Of a DNA stretch of 64,000 nucleotides, positions 39,831 through 51,362 are shown one piece after another (the stretch's first letter is position 1; every line of letters begins with the position of its first letter). Under the pieces are notes generated by a model. That model had not been told where the DNA came from. It saw only the letters and a program-made list of their open reading frames with translations, and searched no databases. A program made the translations under genes and the position numbers. The stretch is from CAVWXT01 sp963759115 (GTDB lineage Bacteria > Planctomycetota > Planctomycetia > Pirellulales > Thermoguttaceae), in contig CAVWXT010000003.1 in the NCBI GenBank assembly GCA_963759115.1, positions 124,001 through 188,000 on the forward strand, read 5' to 3'.

Positions 39831-39964
39831 CGGGAGACATTCCCGTTGCCGCCCCTGTCGGAGCGATCAGCGTCGAACTGCGATTGATTCTACTACGTCA
39901 TGGCAGTCTGCACCACGCCCGGCGGCGTACGCGAAGCGGCTCTGTGGGCAGGCCGTGTTGGCGG

Positions 39965-40300
39965 CTAGTGTTCCAACTCATCTGCCGTCAGCAACACACC
40001 ACCCAATTCCCTCGCTATTTCTTCGGCAACTGGCCGCACGTGGGCAAGGTCGCCCCATACGCTTACAACATTCTCCTCGTTCTCGGACCAATGAAACGAG
40101 CCGACGTGTCGGCCGTTAATGATTAAATTCGCTGTGGTTTTGGGCGGATTGGTTGTTGCGGGCTTCTTTGTAAACGGATTGACAAATGTACGTGGTTCTG
40201 GCGGAACAAGATCGTCACGCGCCGTGATGAGAGCAATCCACGCAGACCGATCAATACCGGGTGGATCGGGCTTTGCCTGGATAATGCCGACGAATTCCAT
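39965..40300 (-). CDS. Hypothetical small protein, unknown
   Basis: This 111-residue frame starts MEFVGIIQAKPDPPGIDRSAW and ends ARELGGVLLTADELEH. The second half (LIINGRHVGSFHWSENEENVVSVWGDLAHVRPVAEEIARELG) looks like a strand-loop-strand-helix fold. GGGAG lies eight to nine bases before the ATG, which supports expression. I do not recognise a family. The protein is acidic and soluble. It is followed by the larger unknown frame on the same strand. Confidence 0.55.
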   Translation of the reverse strand: MEFVGIIQAKPDPPGIDRSAWIALITARDDLVPPEPRTFVNPFTKKPATTNPPKTTANLIINGRHVGSFHWSENEENVVSVWGDLAHVRPVAEEIARELGGVLLTADELEH

Positions 40301-40345
40301 GTTATCCACTCCCGCCAACGGCGCTGTAGTCGTACGGAACGTCAA

Positions 40346-40706
40346 ATAAACTGGAATATGTGGCGAGGATCGGACAACGTCGGCAACTGCCTGCCACGCG
40401 ATTCTACTTCGTTTGCGGGGGCACTACAATCGTGGCCAGGACTCATCAGCAGTTCCGCAACGGAAGATCGGTGGGGGTAACGCGGGAGGTGAAATGACCG
40501 GAGGACAGCGACATTTGCGGTGTGCGTACCGGGATGACGGTAAGCGGGGCATTTTCCAAGAGGGGTCAAGGACCAGACGGGGCGCGCGACGTGGGAGTCC
40601 CCGGAACAGCCGTAGCTGTCAGGTTGGGACAGGCGCGAGGGGCCGCTTCTACGGCAGGTACCGCACGAGGAGAGGCAGAACGGTCATGGCCGGCACGTGG
40701 ACCGAG
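40346..40706. other. Stretch beside transposon, nothing recognised
   Basis: About 360 bases between the small unknown gene and the end of the transposase. No gene or obvious terminal repeat of the transposon could be fixed. Confidence 0.4.
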
Positions 40707-41943
40707 CTATGGTCCTCGGGCGTATTGTCCGCCGCACCGCCGGGAGTGGACCAAAGCCGCGTAGAGTTCGGCGGCCAAGCCGATCAGCGTGAAACGATCA
40801 CGAAAGGGCGGCTTGAGGTTCCGTCGCCAGAAGCATTGCAGGAGAACGAAGGCCAGAAACAGCGTGAGCACGAAATTGACGATTGCCGTCGGTTCGTGCT
40901 TGAAGACATGATCCAGGCCCCAATGGGTCGAGGTGCTGTTGAAGCAGCCATTCTCGATGTCCCAACGCCAGTGGCCCGCCCGCCAGAACGACCGCGCGGA
41001 TAACTGCCGACGGCTGAACGTCGTGGCCCAGTACCACGAGGAGGTCTGCTCGGTGTTCTTCCACTGACCGGCGATCCGTTCTCGTCGTTGCTCGGTCTCC
41101 TGGGTGTGCAATACCCGCAAGGGCTCCGTGACGCCTTCGGCAGAGGTAAAACCCTCGTCGTCCCAGTATTGGACGGTTCGCCGGCCCTCGGTCCACTGGC
41201 CGTCGGCGGCGCGTTGGGAGAACAATCCTTGGGCGTCTTGAAGCAAGAGGCGGTGGTCGCCCTTGACAACCACGATCACCTGCTTGTGGTGCTCCCGGCA
41301 GAAGTTGATGAAGGGGGCCTCGAAGTACAGGCCGTCGCCGACCACGGCGTCGAAGTAGCGGGGGTAGTTGGCGAAAACCCGCTCCAGCAGGCGCTTGGCG
41401 GCCGCCACTTCTCCCTCGCCGGGCCGCTGGAACTCCATGTCCAAGGGAATGGCCAAGTCCTGCCCAATCAAATGGCAGACCACGCCACGGTGATAGTATT
41501 CGGTGACCTCTTGGTCATCCACTATCAAGGTGCGGGTGAGGCATTGGTCGCAGCAGCGTTTGCGGCTGGCGAAAAAACTCATGCCCGTCCACGGCCGCAA
41601 AAATCCAGTCGCCGCCGCCGTGGAGCACCTTGTTGCGTTTGATGCGGAGGTGGACGTCGCGGAGCACCTCGCGCAACAAGCCGCTGTCCAACTGGGCGTA
41701 CACCCGGCCGACGCTGTCGCCGCTGGGGACGCGCGGCCCGACGAAGTTCCGCAGTCGTCCGGGGAAGTGGCGCTCCTTGTCGATGCCGTTGAGACTGCCG
41801 CGGCCGGTGGCGAACATGGCAAAGGCGGTGCCAAAAATGGCTGCGGTGGGAATCACCGGCTCGGGGCGGGAATCGGTAAGCAGGGCCGTCAGCCTGCGGA
41901 ACTCGAACACTTTGTCGAGGTAACCGTAGAATCGTGCCATCAT
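40707..41943 (-). CDS. DDE transposase of two-gene element (frameshift in T6)
   Basis: This transposase of about 412 residues (joined) is found behind a DUF6788 gene. The N-terminal part (ARFYGYLDKVFEFRRLTALL, GRGSLNGIDKERHFPGRLRNFVG) and the catalytic part (CHLIGQDLAIPLDMEFQRPGEGEVAAAKRLLERVF, VVGDGLYFEAPFINFC, WRWDIENGCFNSTSTHWGLDH) are in different frames. The Asp and Glu of VVGDGLY and DIENGCFN fit the DDE triad of the IS4-like superfamily. The frames meet at a run of six T (GAG TTT TTT CGC on the coding strand). One T fewer, or a +1 slip, rejoins them. This may be a sequencing error or programmed frameshifting. The ATG at 41943 overlaps the DUF6788 stop (ATGA), with GGAG eight bases ahead. 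Confidence 0.78.
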
Positions 41944-42323
41944 GGCGGTTTCTCCTTCCCTTGGCGTGCAAGGGCCTCCTTTTTCTTGGCCAGGAATGTT
42001 TCCAGGCACTGTTGTGAGATCGCATCCAGCAATCCGTCCACCTCTTGGCCGGTCTGGACCCAGCGGCGGACGGTTTCTTCCAGGGCATGGGGAACATAGA
42101 TCATCTTCCGCTGCCCGCCCCAACGAATCGCCAGACACAGAGCCGGGTGTTTTTGCCCCTGTTGGCAGCGGCAGCCTTTCTTGCCGCAGGTTCGTTGCAT
42201 TTCGACCAGGCTGCCGCGGAGCAGCGCGCGATCGGCGACCCGTTGGACCGCCTGGGAGCGGGCATCGCGTTCTTGGGCGGAGCGATGCGTCCGCGAGGCC
42301 GGCCGCGGCATTCGTCGCGTCAT
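41940..42323 (-). CDS. DUF6788-family transposon accessory protein
   Basis: This 127-residue basic protein starts MTRRMPRPASRTHRSAQERD. It contains GSLVEMQRTCGKKGCRCQQGQKHPALCLAIRW, with a CGKKGCRC knuckle likely to bind metal, followed by RKMIYVPHALEETVRRWV and a helical C-terminus (LLDAISQQCLETFLAKKKEAL). It is a known companion of transposases in planctomycetes, with unproven function, perhaps helping DNA binding. The start at 42323 has GGAG nine bases ahead. The stop overlaps the transposase ATG by four bases. An AT-rich inverted stretch (about 42341-42361) lies in its promoter region. Confidence 0.75.
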   Translation of the reverse strand: MTRRMPRPASRTHRSAQERDARSQAVQRVADRALLRGSLVEMQRTCGKKGCRCQQGQKHPALCLAIRWGGQRKMIYVPHALEETVRRWVQTGQEVDGLLDAISQQCLETFLAKKKEALARQGKEKPP

Positions 42324-42514
42324 CGGAGGGTTCTCCTGTCTGTTATATATACTTATAACAGAATACGCGACGCCACGCAAGAGATTCTTGGATGCGAATT
42401 TGCCCTGCGCCAGGCCGGGAGCTACAAAACGGGGCCTGGCGAGCGGTTACGTCATCAGAAACGCCTTACTTGCGGAACTGCTGGCCTCCGCGGCCGGGTG
42501 CGGCTTAATTTCTA

Positions 42515-42587
42515 CTGTGGGAGGCGACTCCTGTCGCCGATTTTGCGGGAATCGGCTGCCTTTCGGCGACTGGAGTCGCCTCCCACA
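42515..42587. repeat. Palindromic repeat, GGAGGCGACT type, second copy
   Basis: Arms at 42515-42541 and 42563-42587 match the element at 29282-29354 closely, including the GTGG foot and GGCGACT stem. It separates the transposon from the giant vWA gene. Confidence 0.82.
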
Positions 42588-42619
42588 ATCCGTCTGCGGC
42601 GTTCGTTGGCCATCGCCGG

Positions 42620-45600
42620 TCAATCCACCGGGACCGTCACCTTCAGCGGCCTCGGCAAGGCGATGGCCTCGTCCACCAGCGCGAGCCGGGTGGTCAGCAG
42701 CACGTGGAAGTTCTCCGCGTCGGCCGGCCCGGCGTTTTCGTAGAAAAAGGTGTGGCGAATCGTGCCCGTGCTGGAATTGTAGCGACGGACGATCTTGTTG
42801 GCTGCCGGCAGCATGTCGATCTTGACGGCGTACAGATCGCTCCCCGGCGGGTGACGTTCGGTGACGATCACTCGCAGCGGCTCGTCGCCGCGGCCGCCGG
42901 GAACCACGTCGATGTCAAAGGTGATTTCAGCGCCATCCAGCACCAGCAGCGGCTTGTGCTGGCGAAAGGCGCTGACCGTAAGATCGCGGTCGGGCGGCGT
43001 CTTGTAGAGCTTACACCACAACTGGATCTCGGCCTCTTTGACCGACGCGGGCCAGTCCGGCGCCAGGCAGGTGAGCACCGGCACGGGACAGTCGGGCAGG
43101 AAGGTCATGTCGTAGAAGGCATACGCCATCGCCGGTGCGGCTTGCCCGGCGGCAGCCACGGGACGAATCTGGATCCACGCCTCCGCGGGCCGGGGACTGA
43201 ATTGCTCGGCGTCGGCATTTTGGACCGAGACGAAGAATCGGGCCGCCTTTGCCCGCCACTGCGGCAGGTGGGCCGCCACGTAGAACGAACGCTTCTGCGC
43301 GTCCCCGGGCGCCGGAATCTTGTCGCAGGCGTCGCGCAGGTCTTTCGCATAGCGATGATGGACCAGCCGGTACTCGCCCGCGTCGCCCCCCTTGGCAATG
43401 AACAATTCCAGGGCCTCGCCCCCTTCCACGCTGACCCGGGCCTCGGCCGCGTGATCGGGGTCGATGAGCCGCACCTCGTAGTCCGCGCCTGGGGGGGCGG
43501 CCGCTCGATCACGCACGGGGTGTTCAGTTCCAGCGGTTCCGGCGTGATGCGCCGCCCGCCGGGAAGCGTCTCCACCACGTACTGGCTCAGCGAAAGCGAT
43601 CGCTGCAACGCCCGCAGCAGCGTCGTCGGGTCCGATGTATCGTGGAAAGCCCCTCCCGTCGATCGGGCAAGCTCCCTCAGATCGTTGAGCCTTCGCGCAG
43701 TTTCTTCTACGCTGAGGCCCGCCTCTTGTTTCTCAATGTTGAAGCCAACGACGTCGAGGTGTATGCGTTCATTGCCCGGCTTCTTAAGTTCCTGCTCCAC
43801 GTCTTCACGGTACCGGACGTCGGGACCGCCGCCGGTCTGGTTATTGACTCCGTCGGTGATGGCGACGATGCGACGCTGCCCGGCGGCGCCTTCCTTGCGC
43901 AAATGGCGGATCGCCTCGATGATCGACAGGTACAGCGGTGTTTCACCCATACTGTCCAAGCCGTCAAGCTTCCGGCTCAACTCGTCGAACTCATTCTGCC
44001 CGAACGGGCCGGGCGAGAGGAAGAGTTCCAGGTCGTTGCTCGGCTTGATTTGGGCCATCTGGGGCGGCCGAGGAATGAAGCGGAATGCGTGGGGGAACCT
44101 CGGATCGTGGACGACAAGCTCGCTGGTGTTCTCGGGGTTCCAACCGACGCGATGCCCGTAAACCATCAAACCCACGTCAAACGGACTTTCGGATGCCGCC
44201 ATGCGGCGGAGGATCGCTTTGAGCGTGTCGCGGGCAACGTTGAATCGCGTGGTTTCCTTGCCCTCGACCAGCATGTGAGCGCCCATGCTGCCGGAGCAAT
44301 CGAAAATGAACATCACGGCGCTGGTTTGCCGCAGTTCGCCGCGGACCACGATCGTCGGCTTGGGGTAGTCCGGCCGCGTGTAGACGATGTCCAGGCCGGT
44401 CGCCGGGGGCACGTAGAAATCATCCGACCGCACCTGGCCGCGATAGAGCGCCACCGCCTGCAAGCGATCGGCCTTCTTCAAGCGGGCGTCATTGGGAATC
44501 CAGTACGGCGGGGTCGAGAGAGTGCCGGGCTCGGCCAGCGCGAGGCCCAAGCGGCGCAAAACGTCCCGCTTTTCGCTCCACAGAGGCATCAGGCCCGCGG
44601 GATCTTGCAGGTAAACCGCCGCCGTGCCCTTGGGCGTATTCTCCGGCACCGTCACCGAAAACGCATGGCGCACGGCCGGATCGTTCTCGTCGACAAACAC
44701 GTTCTTGGGCTCGACCAACGGCGTGATTCCCTTGCGGGCGGCCTCGGCGAAGCGTTCAACCACCGACGTCCAGTGCGGCACGCCTTTGCGAAGCTTGTCG
44801 GCCGACTGGCCATACTCCCGCGCCACGACCGCGAAATAGGGCGATTGGCCCTCCGCGGCAGGGCCCCAGAAGTCGTCCAACGTGCGACTGCCGTGCCAGA
44901 GCAGCAAGTAACGCAGATCGAGCCGGCGCAACTGGTCGGCCGGTTCAATGGCCATTTTGTTGCGGAGCCGAGCGTCGAGGAACAGGGCCGCCGCGCGCGT
45001 CAGGCGGTCGGCCCGGCTATCGCCGGCCCGCACCACGTCGGGTGCGTCCGCCGTCTTCTGCTCCAGTCGTTTGGCCGTCTCCTGTAAATGATGTTGAACT
45101 GCGTCGGGCAGATCGCCGAGCGCGCGGCGCACGTCGGCCCCCTGCTGGGCCAGCCGCTTGAGCAGCAGTTCTTGGGCCAACTCGTCGCGATCGCGCGTAC
45201 GAGCCTGGTCTGCCGGCGGCCCTCCAGCGGATGCCGCGCTGAGGGGCGGCACGTCGGCCGTTTGACCACTCTGGAGGATCATGGCCGCGGGATGGATCTC
45301 CCAGTGTCGCAGCCGGTCGAGCCGCTTGGCAACGTCGCCCGCCTCGGACGCCACTTTTTCCGCGACGGCGACTTCATACTGCGTGCCGGCCGGAGCGATC
45401 TTCCGGGCAATCGAGAGCCCCTTGTCGCGGAGGCCGTTCCGCTCGGCGCCGCTCAACAAGGGCACGGCCAGCACGGCGGCGATGCGCCGCAAAGTGTGCT
45501 TGTCCTCGCCAGCCGTTTTGAGTTCCGCACACTCGGCCTGGAATCGCTTGTCGAGCGCCTGTAACGCGCCGTCGAACTTCGCGGCGAGTGCGGCCGATTC

Positions 45601-47788
45601 GGGCGACCACTGTCGGGCGGCCAGTTGCTCGTCGAGCCGCGAGGCCAGTTGTCCCACGCCCTCGATCGCCGACCGCAGATCGCCTTCGTCCGATTCGGCG
45701 GCCTGCTGGCGAGTGAGCGTCCATTGCGCCAGGTAGGGCAACTCGGCCCAGGCCCGATCGCGGGTCTGATAGGCGGCGGCGACCTGGCTGGCCCGGCGGA
45801 TGGCCGCCGCATACCCGCTGTCTTGTCCATTGCCTTCCACCGCACTCTTCCAGAGCCCGTCGGCCCGGTTCAATTCGGCCGCCGCGCCGACGAACAGGCG
45901 ATCCTCGGCGCCGCGGCGATCGGCATCGGCCCGATCCACCAGCGGCTGGAGCCAGTAATGAACGCGGATATCCGCCGGCGCCGCCGCCTGCTCGGCGAGT
46001 TGGCGCGTCGAGAGGCGCGATGGACTTGGGGACCGGCCGTCTTCCACAAGGGAGGATCGAGGTGCTCTGTGAGCATCCGCAGGAAATGCACCTCGATCAG
46101 GTCCTGCCGCGGCGCTCCTGGGAAGCCGCCACGAACCGCAGCACGCCGGGCAACTCGTCAAGGTGAGACGGATCGGCCAACAGCCAATCCCACGCCGCCG
46201 AGGAGGCCGCCAGATAGGAGAACGGCCGGGCGGGTTCCGCAGCCGGTTCCGGCGTCGGCTTATCCGGCTGCTTGTCGGCCGGCAAGCCGCTTGGCGGTTT
46301 CGCAGCCCCGCTGGGCGAAGCCGCTTTGCCGCCGGGTTTGTCGTCGGGCTTCTTTGCAACGGCTTCGCTCCCAGACATCGGCGAAGCGTCCCGTGCCGGC
46401 GGTTGGTTGGCGGCCTTGGCGGGCGGTTTCTTCCACGGGGCCGGAATCCGTTCGATGTCGGCGGCCAAAGGCCAACGGCCGTACTGGCGTGCCAGCGGCA
46501 AGCTGTAGGCGGCCACTTCGCCGATCAGCGGATCGCGATCCAACGCGGCGGCCAACGAATCGGCCTGCTTCCTGGTGTCGTTGAACTCCTCTTCGTACGC
46601 CTTCCCCGCCTCCACCAATTGTTCGAGCCGCAACAGTCTCTGCTGAAATTCCTCCCAAGCCAGCGGCTGGAAGCGAAAGGGGTTCTTGCGGGCCAATTCC
46701 GCGTGCTTCGCCCAGAGCGGGCCGATCTGCTTCCAGCGGGGATCCGGCTCGCCAAGGGCAGGCACAGATGTCGGCTGGCTGGAGTGCCGAAACACCACGG
46801 GAAAGTCGGCTGTCGCCGGCACGAGCATCGGTTCCTGGAGGTCGGCCCGGTTCTCCGTGACCCACTGCCCGACGTAGGCCCTCAGATACTTGCACAATTC
46901 CTGCAGCGACACCACCTTGTCGCGATTGCCCGACTGCTCGATGTCGGCCGCGCCGTTGAGCCCTTGCCAAAGGAAGTAGCCGAAGACCGAGCCTTGGAGT
47001 TCCGTCGCCGTCCAACCAACTTGTCCCGGACTGGTCGAATTGAGCACGGCCAGGTTGGGGACGTTGACCTCTTCAACGACCGCCTTCAGCCGTTCCGCGA
47101 AGCTGTTGTACAAAAGGCCCAGCGCCCAATTGCTGCCCATGCGTGTGGCGTCGAGGATCAGCAGTTTCTTGGCATTGGCGGGCAGCTTGCCGGACTGGTC
47201 TTTGGGGAAGAGTTGTTCGAGCAGGTCGCGGACGCGGAGCCACTCTTCGCTCCGGCGGGGCGACGCCCCCGGCGGAATCAGACACGGCTCGGCCGCGCCG
47301 TCGACCGCTCCCGGCATGCTGAGATAGAGGACCACCAGGTCCTTGCCGGGGCCGCCGGGCACGGTGGCTTCGAGTTGCCGCCGGAGTTGTCCGAGGCCCA
47401 ATTCTTTCGACTCCCACGGGACCGTCGAGCATTTCAGCACTTCCTGCCGGTCGAGCAGTTGCAGCCGCCCGGCATCCTCCTGGGCCCAGGCGTTGGGCGG
47501 GAGGGGCGCTTCGCAGTTGGTGACCACGGCCACCAGCACGGGAGTGCGCAGCGGCGTCCACACCAACCACGCGATGAAGCCGCCAATCAGCAGCAGGAAC
47601 AACATCAGCCACGTGGCGATGCGGAATCCGTGCCGCGTGGCGGCCTGCTCGTAGTCGGCGCCCTGCTTTTGCGCCCAGCCGCGGCCCTTGCGCTCGGCAG
47701 GCCGGGGCGTGCCCCCAGCGGTGGCCGGTTTCCGCCAACTGGCGCGTTGCGGCCGTTCCGAGGGCGAACCGGGATCGTGGGCAGGCAT
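42620..47788 (-). CDS. Giant membrane protein with inactive caspase-like and vWA domains (frameshifted)
   Basis: This protein of about 1720 residues has a basic cytoplasmic tail and one membrane helix (WLMLFLLLIGGFIAWLVW, about 60-77). A caspase-like fold follows: KDLVVLYLSMPG and KKLLILDATRMGSN occupy the positions of the catalytic His and Cys, which are replaced, so the domain should be inactive. VGWTATELQGSVFGYFLWQGL matches the end of the fold. Next come Pro/Lys-rich and helical linkers and then a von Willebrand A domain, MFIFDCSGSMGAHM (metal site DxSxS), with SMGETPLY and IVAITDGVNN. A beta-rich C-terminus (42620-43490) may be a receptor part. Frames shift near 46110, 46045 and 43490. 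It starts 13 bases after the active caspase gene. Its role is unknown; sensing or scaffolding is inferred. Confidence 0.75.
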
Positions 47789-47801
47789 CGGGCTACTCCG
47801 G

Positions 47802-50800
47802 CTACTTCCTCCGCGTCAGCGGCAGCGTCGTGTAGGGCAAGAGGTCGTCGGGGGCCGCCGTGGGCGTCTGCGCGCCCTCGGTGAGCGTGGGCACGGCCCG
47901 CTTGACGTAGTCTATCACGTCGTCGAGCATGACCGTGTCGGCGCGCGGTTCCGCGGCGCTGCCGCCGAGCGCCTCCAAGAGGCACTTGGTGAAGGCGCCG
48001 TGTTGCCAGGCGGCCTTCTCGGCCGATCGCTGCTCGCCCGTCGACGCCGTCACCGTAAAGATCACGTCCTCCTGAAATTGCCGCACGGCCGTCTTCAGAT
48101 CGCGGGAACGCGGCGGCTGGATGGCGCCGCTGTGACAGGTATCCAACAACACGAGCTTGCGGCAGGGAATGTCGGCCAGCGAGCGGAAATCCTCCCAGCC
48201 GAGGCAGGCCGAATAGACCTTCTCCTGAAGGTCGGCGAGCTTGAAGTCGTGGCCCACGAAGTAATACCGCTGCGTCTCCTCATCGACGATGCCGTGGCCC
48301 GCGAGGAAGAACACCACGAGGTCGTCCGGCTTGGCGGCGTCCTTGAGCTTGGCCTTGAGTTGGGCCATGGTCTCGTGCCAGCTTTCCGGCGTCACTTTCT
48401 CGTTGGCCAGCACGATCGCCTCGCCCAGCGTGTAGAGTCCCTGGGAGGCCGCACGCAGTTCGTCGGACACCGCCTTGGCGTCGGCCACCGAGAAGGAAAG
48501 CCGCTGTATGTCCGGGTCGGCATACTGATCGACGCCGAGCACCACCAGGTAGAGCTTGGGCGGCGGGGCGGCGGGGCCAACCGAACGCTGCACGACCACC
48601 TCGCCAAAGGCCGCCGTCGGCGCGTCGGTGCTAGCCGTCACCTCGATCAGGCTCCTTGCGTCTTGCGGCAGAGGCACCTTCCACTGGAGGGTGACCTCTT
48701 CTCCGCCTTCTACCTCGCGTCGGCTGAGTTGCTGCTGATCTGTGGCAACCACCCCGTTGGCGAACACCCTGGTGCGGACCAACTTGCGATCGGCGGGGAC
48801 CTTGATGCGGGCCGTCACGGTGGTCGATTCATCGCGGACCGTGATGCCCGCCGCCGGCGTCAGAATCGTAACCTGGGGCGTGGCGGCGATCTGTTCCGGC
48901 AAGGCCTCGTGCAACTCCACCTTCGGCGGCGCGGCCGCCGCCGGAAAGGCATCGCGGAGGCTGCCGGCCGGCAGCAGCCGATTGAGCACGTCGGGCCGTT
49001 CGAGTTGCCGATAGAACTGGTCGGCGCGGTAGAAGTCGGGCAGCGTTTGCAGGCCGCGGTTCACCTGCCAGCCGAACAGGCGATAACCGTTGATGGAGGC
49101 GTCGTAATAGCCCTCGGGAGTCCAGAACGCCCACTCGCCCGTCGTGGCCACGAACACGGTCACCAACGGCTGCCAGGCGGGAAGGAGTTGAAAAGGAGGC
49201 CGGGCGGCGCCGTTGTGGCTGGTTTCAAAGACCACTTGCGTGGCCCAGGGCAACTTCTGCAGGGCGTCGAGGATCGCGGCCGGTTGCTTCTCTCCCTGCT
49301 CGGCCTGTTCGGCCGGCCAGCGGACGGCTGTAACGACGTCTCCCTCGCGCAGCCCTCGGCGGAACAAAGGACCGGCCGGATCGAGCGACGCAACGACGAG
49401 TTGCTCGCCGCGGACGGCGAAATCGGCGCCCAGCGGCCCCGCGGTTCCGCGCCGCGCTGCAAGTCCGAGAGACTCCAAACCATCATCGTCCCGTCGGCCG
49501 AGCCCGAGACTAGGTATCGCAGATCGCGGGAAAGGGCCAACGAAGTCACGTAATCGTGATGGCCGCGGAAGTGACGCAATATCGGACAAGGGCCTTTCTC
49601 CACCAGGCGGTAAACGTAGATGCTGTCTTGTACGTCGGTTCCGACGGCGATGGCCAGCGGCTTGCCCTGCCGGTCGGCGATCCAGCAATACGAACGGGGT
49701 TTCCCTTCCAGGCGGGGATCGAGAACCACGGTTCCCTTGGGCACGCCGTTCTCGGACAGTTGCAGAGAGCCGTCGGCCAACGGTTTTGCCTGCCAGCCGG
49801 CTTGAAGCCAACTGCCGGTGAGCCAATCGGACGGATTGATGGGCCCGTCACGCCTGAGCGCCGACCGCGTCATGTCGAAGCTGGCCTGAAGGTCGGCATA
49901 GTCGTTGAACCCGCGATCGTGGAAGTCGGTGCCGAAGGCGATGCGGTAGAAGGGTTCTTCCTTGGCGAAGGCCACCTTCAGAATCCGCTTGCCCGTGCCG
50001 GCCAGAGTGATCGTCTTGTCGGGCGCGTCGAGGGCTTCCACGAACACCTCGTTGTCCTTGCCGCCCGCGTACGCCAATCGCCTCGCATCAGGGCTGATTG
50101 CGCAGGCGCGGACGTGGTCGGGCAGCTTGCGGCTGCGAACGATCCGCCGCGCCGCGACATCCCAGAGTTGGAGTTGGCTCTCACCCGTCGAGGGCGCGAC
50201 CATCGTGCCGGCCGCCAGGGTGCGGCCATCCGGACTGAAGGAGAGCGAGGCGGCAGGCGCGGTCGCCGGGAGCCGCTCCGCCCGCCCGTCTGCAAGATTC
50301 CACACGTAGAGACTTCCTTGCAGATCGGCCGACGCCAATCGGGCGCCGTCGGCGCTAGCGGTCAGCGCGCTAACCATGCCATAGTGGACCGTGCCGAGCG
50401 TGTGGAAGTCCTTCGTGTCGGTCAGGCTCACCTTCGCCAGTTGCCATTGCAGGCGGCCGCGCGGCTCCTCGCCCACGAAGACCGGCAGCACGACGTGGCT
50501 GCCGGCAATGACGATCGGACGCAGCTTGGGCTGATTGGCAATGAGGGCCGCCTTCTCCGCGCCGTAAGTCTTTTCGTCCGGCTCGTAGAGCACCGTGGGC
50601 TGCCACTGGCCCCGCTTCCAAAGCCGCGTGGCGCCACCCGTGTCACTGGAAGCAAGCCACTGACCGTCGGCAGAAAATGACAAGGAGCAGATCGTCTGCC
50701 GGTGACCTTCCAGTACCTTGACGAGGCTGCCGTCCAACGGATTGACCAGGAGGATTTCGCCCAGCGATCCCATGGCGCCGTAGCCGCCGATGGCCAGCAG

Positions 50801-51181
50801 GCCGTCACCCGGCGAACTGGCGATCGCGTAAATGCTGCCGCGGAGGCCGCGGGCGACCTGCCAGCGGATGATCCGCTCGCGGAGGAACACGCGGCGGAGG
50901 TCGCGAGTGACGGCTGACAGGTTCCATACCTGGACGACCTTGTCGAGTCCGGCCGAGCAAAGCCGCGTCGAGTCGGGCGTGAAGCAGAGCGCCTCGACGG
51001 CCGCGGTGTGCCCGCCGGCGTTGATCCGCAGCCAGGGCTCCTCTTCGGGCTTCTGGCGCACACGAATGAGGTTGCGCTGGCCGGCATCCTCCGCGGCCGC
51101 ACACGCCAGTCCGCCCGCGGCGGCTACGACGGCTGCCAGGAAAAGATGGAGCCACCGCCGTCGGCGAAAAGTAGCAGGCAC
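47802..51181 (-). CDS. Secreted WD40-PDZ-caspase protease (one frameshift)
   Basis: This protein of about 1126 residues begins at GTG 51181 with a signal peptide (HLFLAAVVAAAGGLACA). It has roughly seven WD40-like repeats (for example TAAVEALCFTPDSTRLCSAG, ICSLSFSADGQWLASSD, VTSLALSRDLRYLVSGSADG). A PDZ-like segment (LFRRGLREGDVVTAV) and a beta-rich region lead into a C-terminal peptidase C14 domain. DDLVVFFLAGHGIV has the catalytic His and KLVLLDTCHSGAI the catalytic Cys, so protease activity is expected. One frame change near 49450 lies between the propeller and the PDZ part. It is followed after 13 bases by the inactive-caspase gene. Family knowledge points to proteolysis after Arg/Lys; target and trigger are unknown. 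Confidence 0.82.
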
Positions 51182-51291
51182 ACTCCGTGTGCCGTCCGCC
51201 GTAAAGCTTTCAATCGCGACAACTGCCGTACACCGAGGATCCCCGGGCCTCACAAAACGGTGGCGGACGGCACACGGAGTGTGCCTGCTAC
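51171..51291. repeat. Inverted repeat pair, GGCACACTCC type
   Basis: Two perfect 29-bp arms (51171-51199 and 51263-51291) enclose 63 bases. Each arm begins with GTAG and folds as GGCACAC-TCC-GTGTGCC, a third REP-like family. The left arm contains the GTG start codon of the WD40-caspase gene. Confidence 0.88.
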
Positions 51292-51362
51292 TACTCGAAC
51301 CATGAACGGCTACTCGGGAATCACCAATCGGCAACATGATTGTCCCTCGCGATGCGAAGCGT

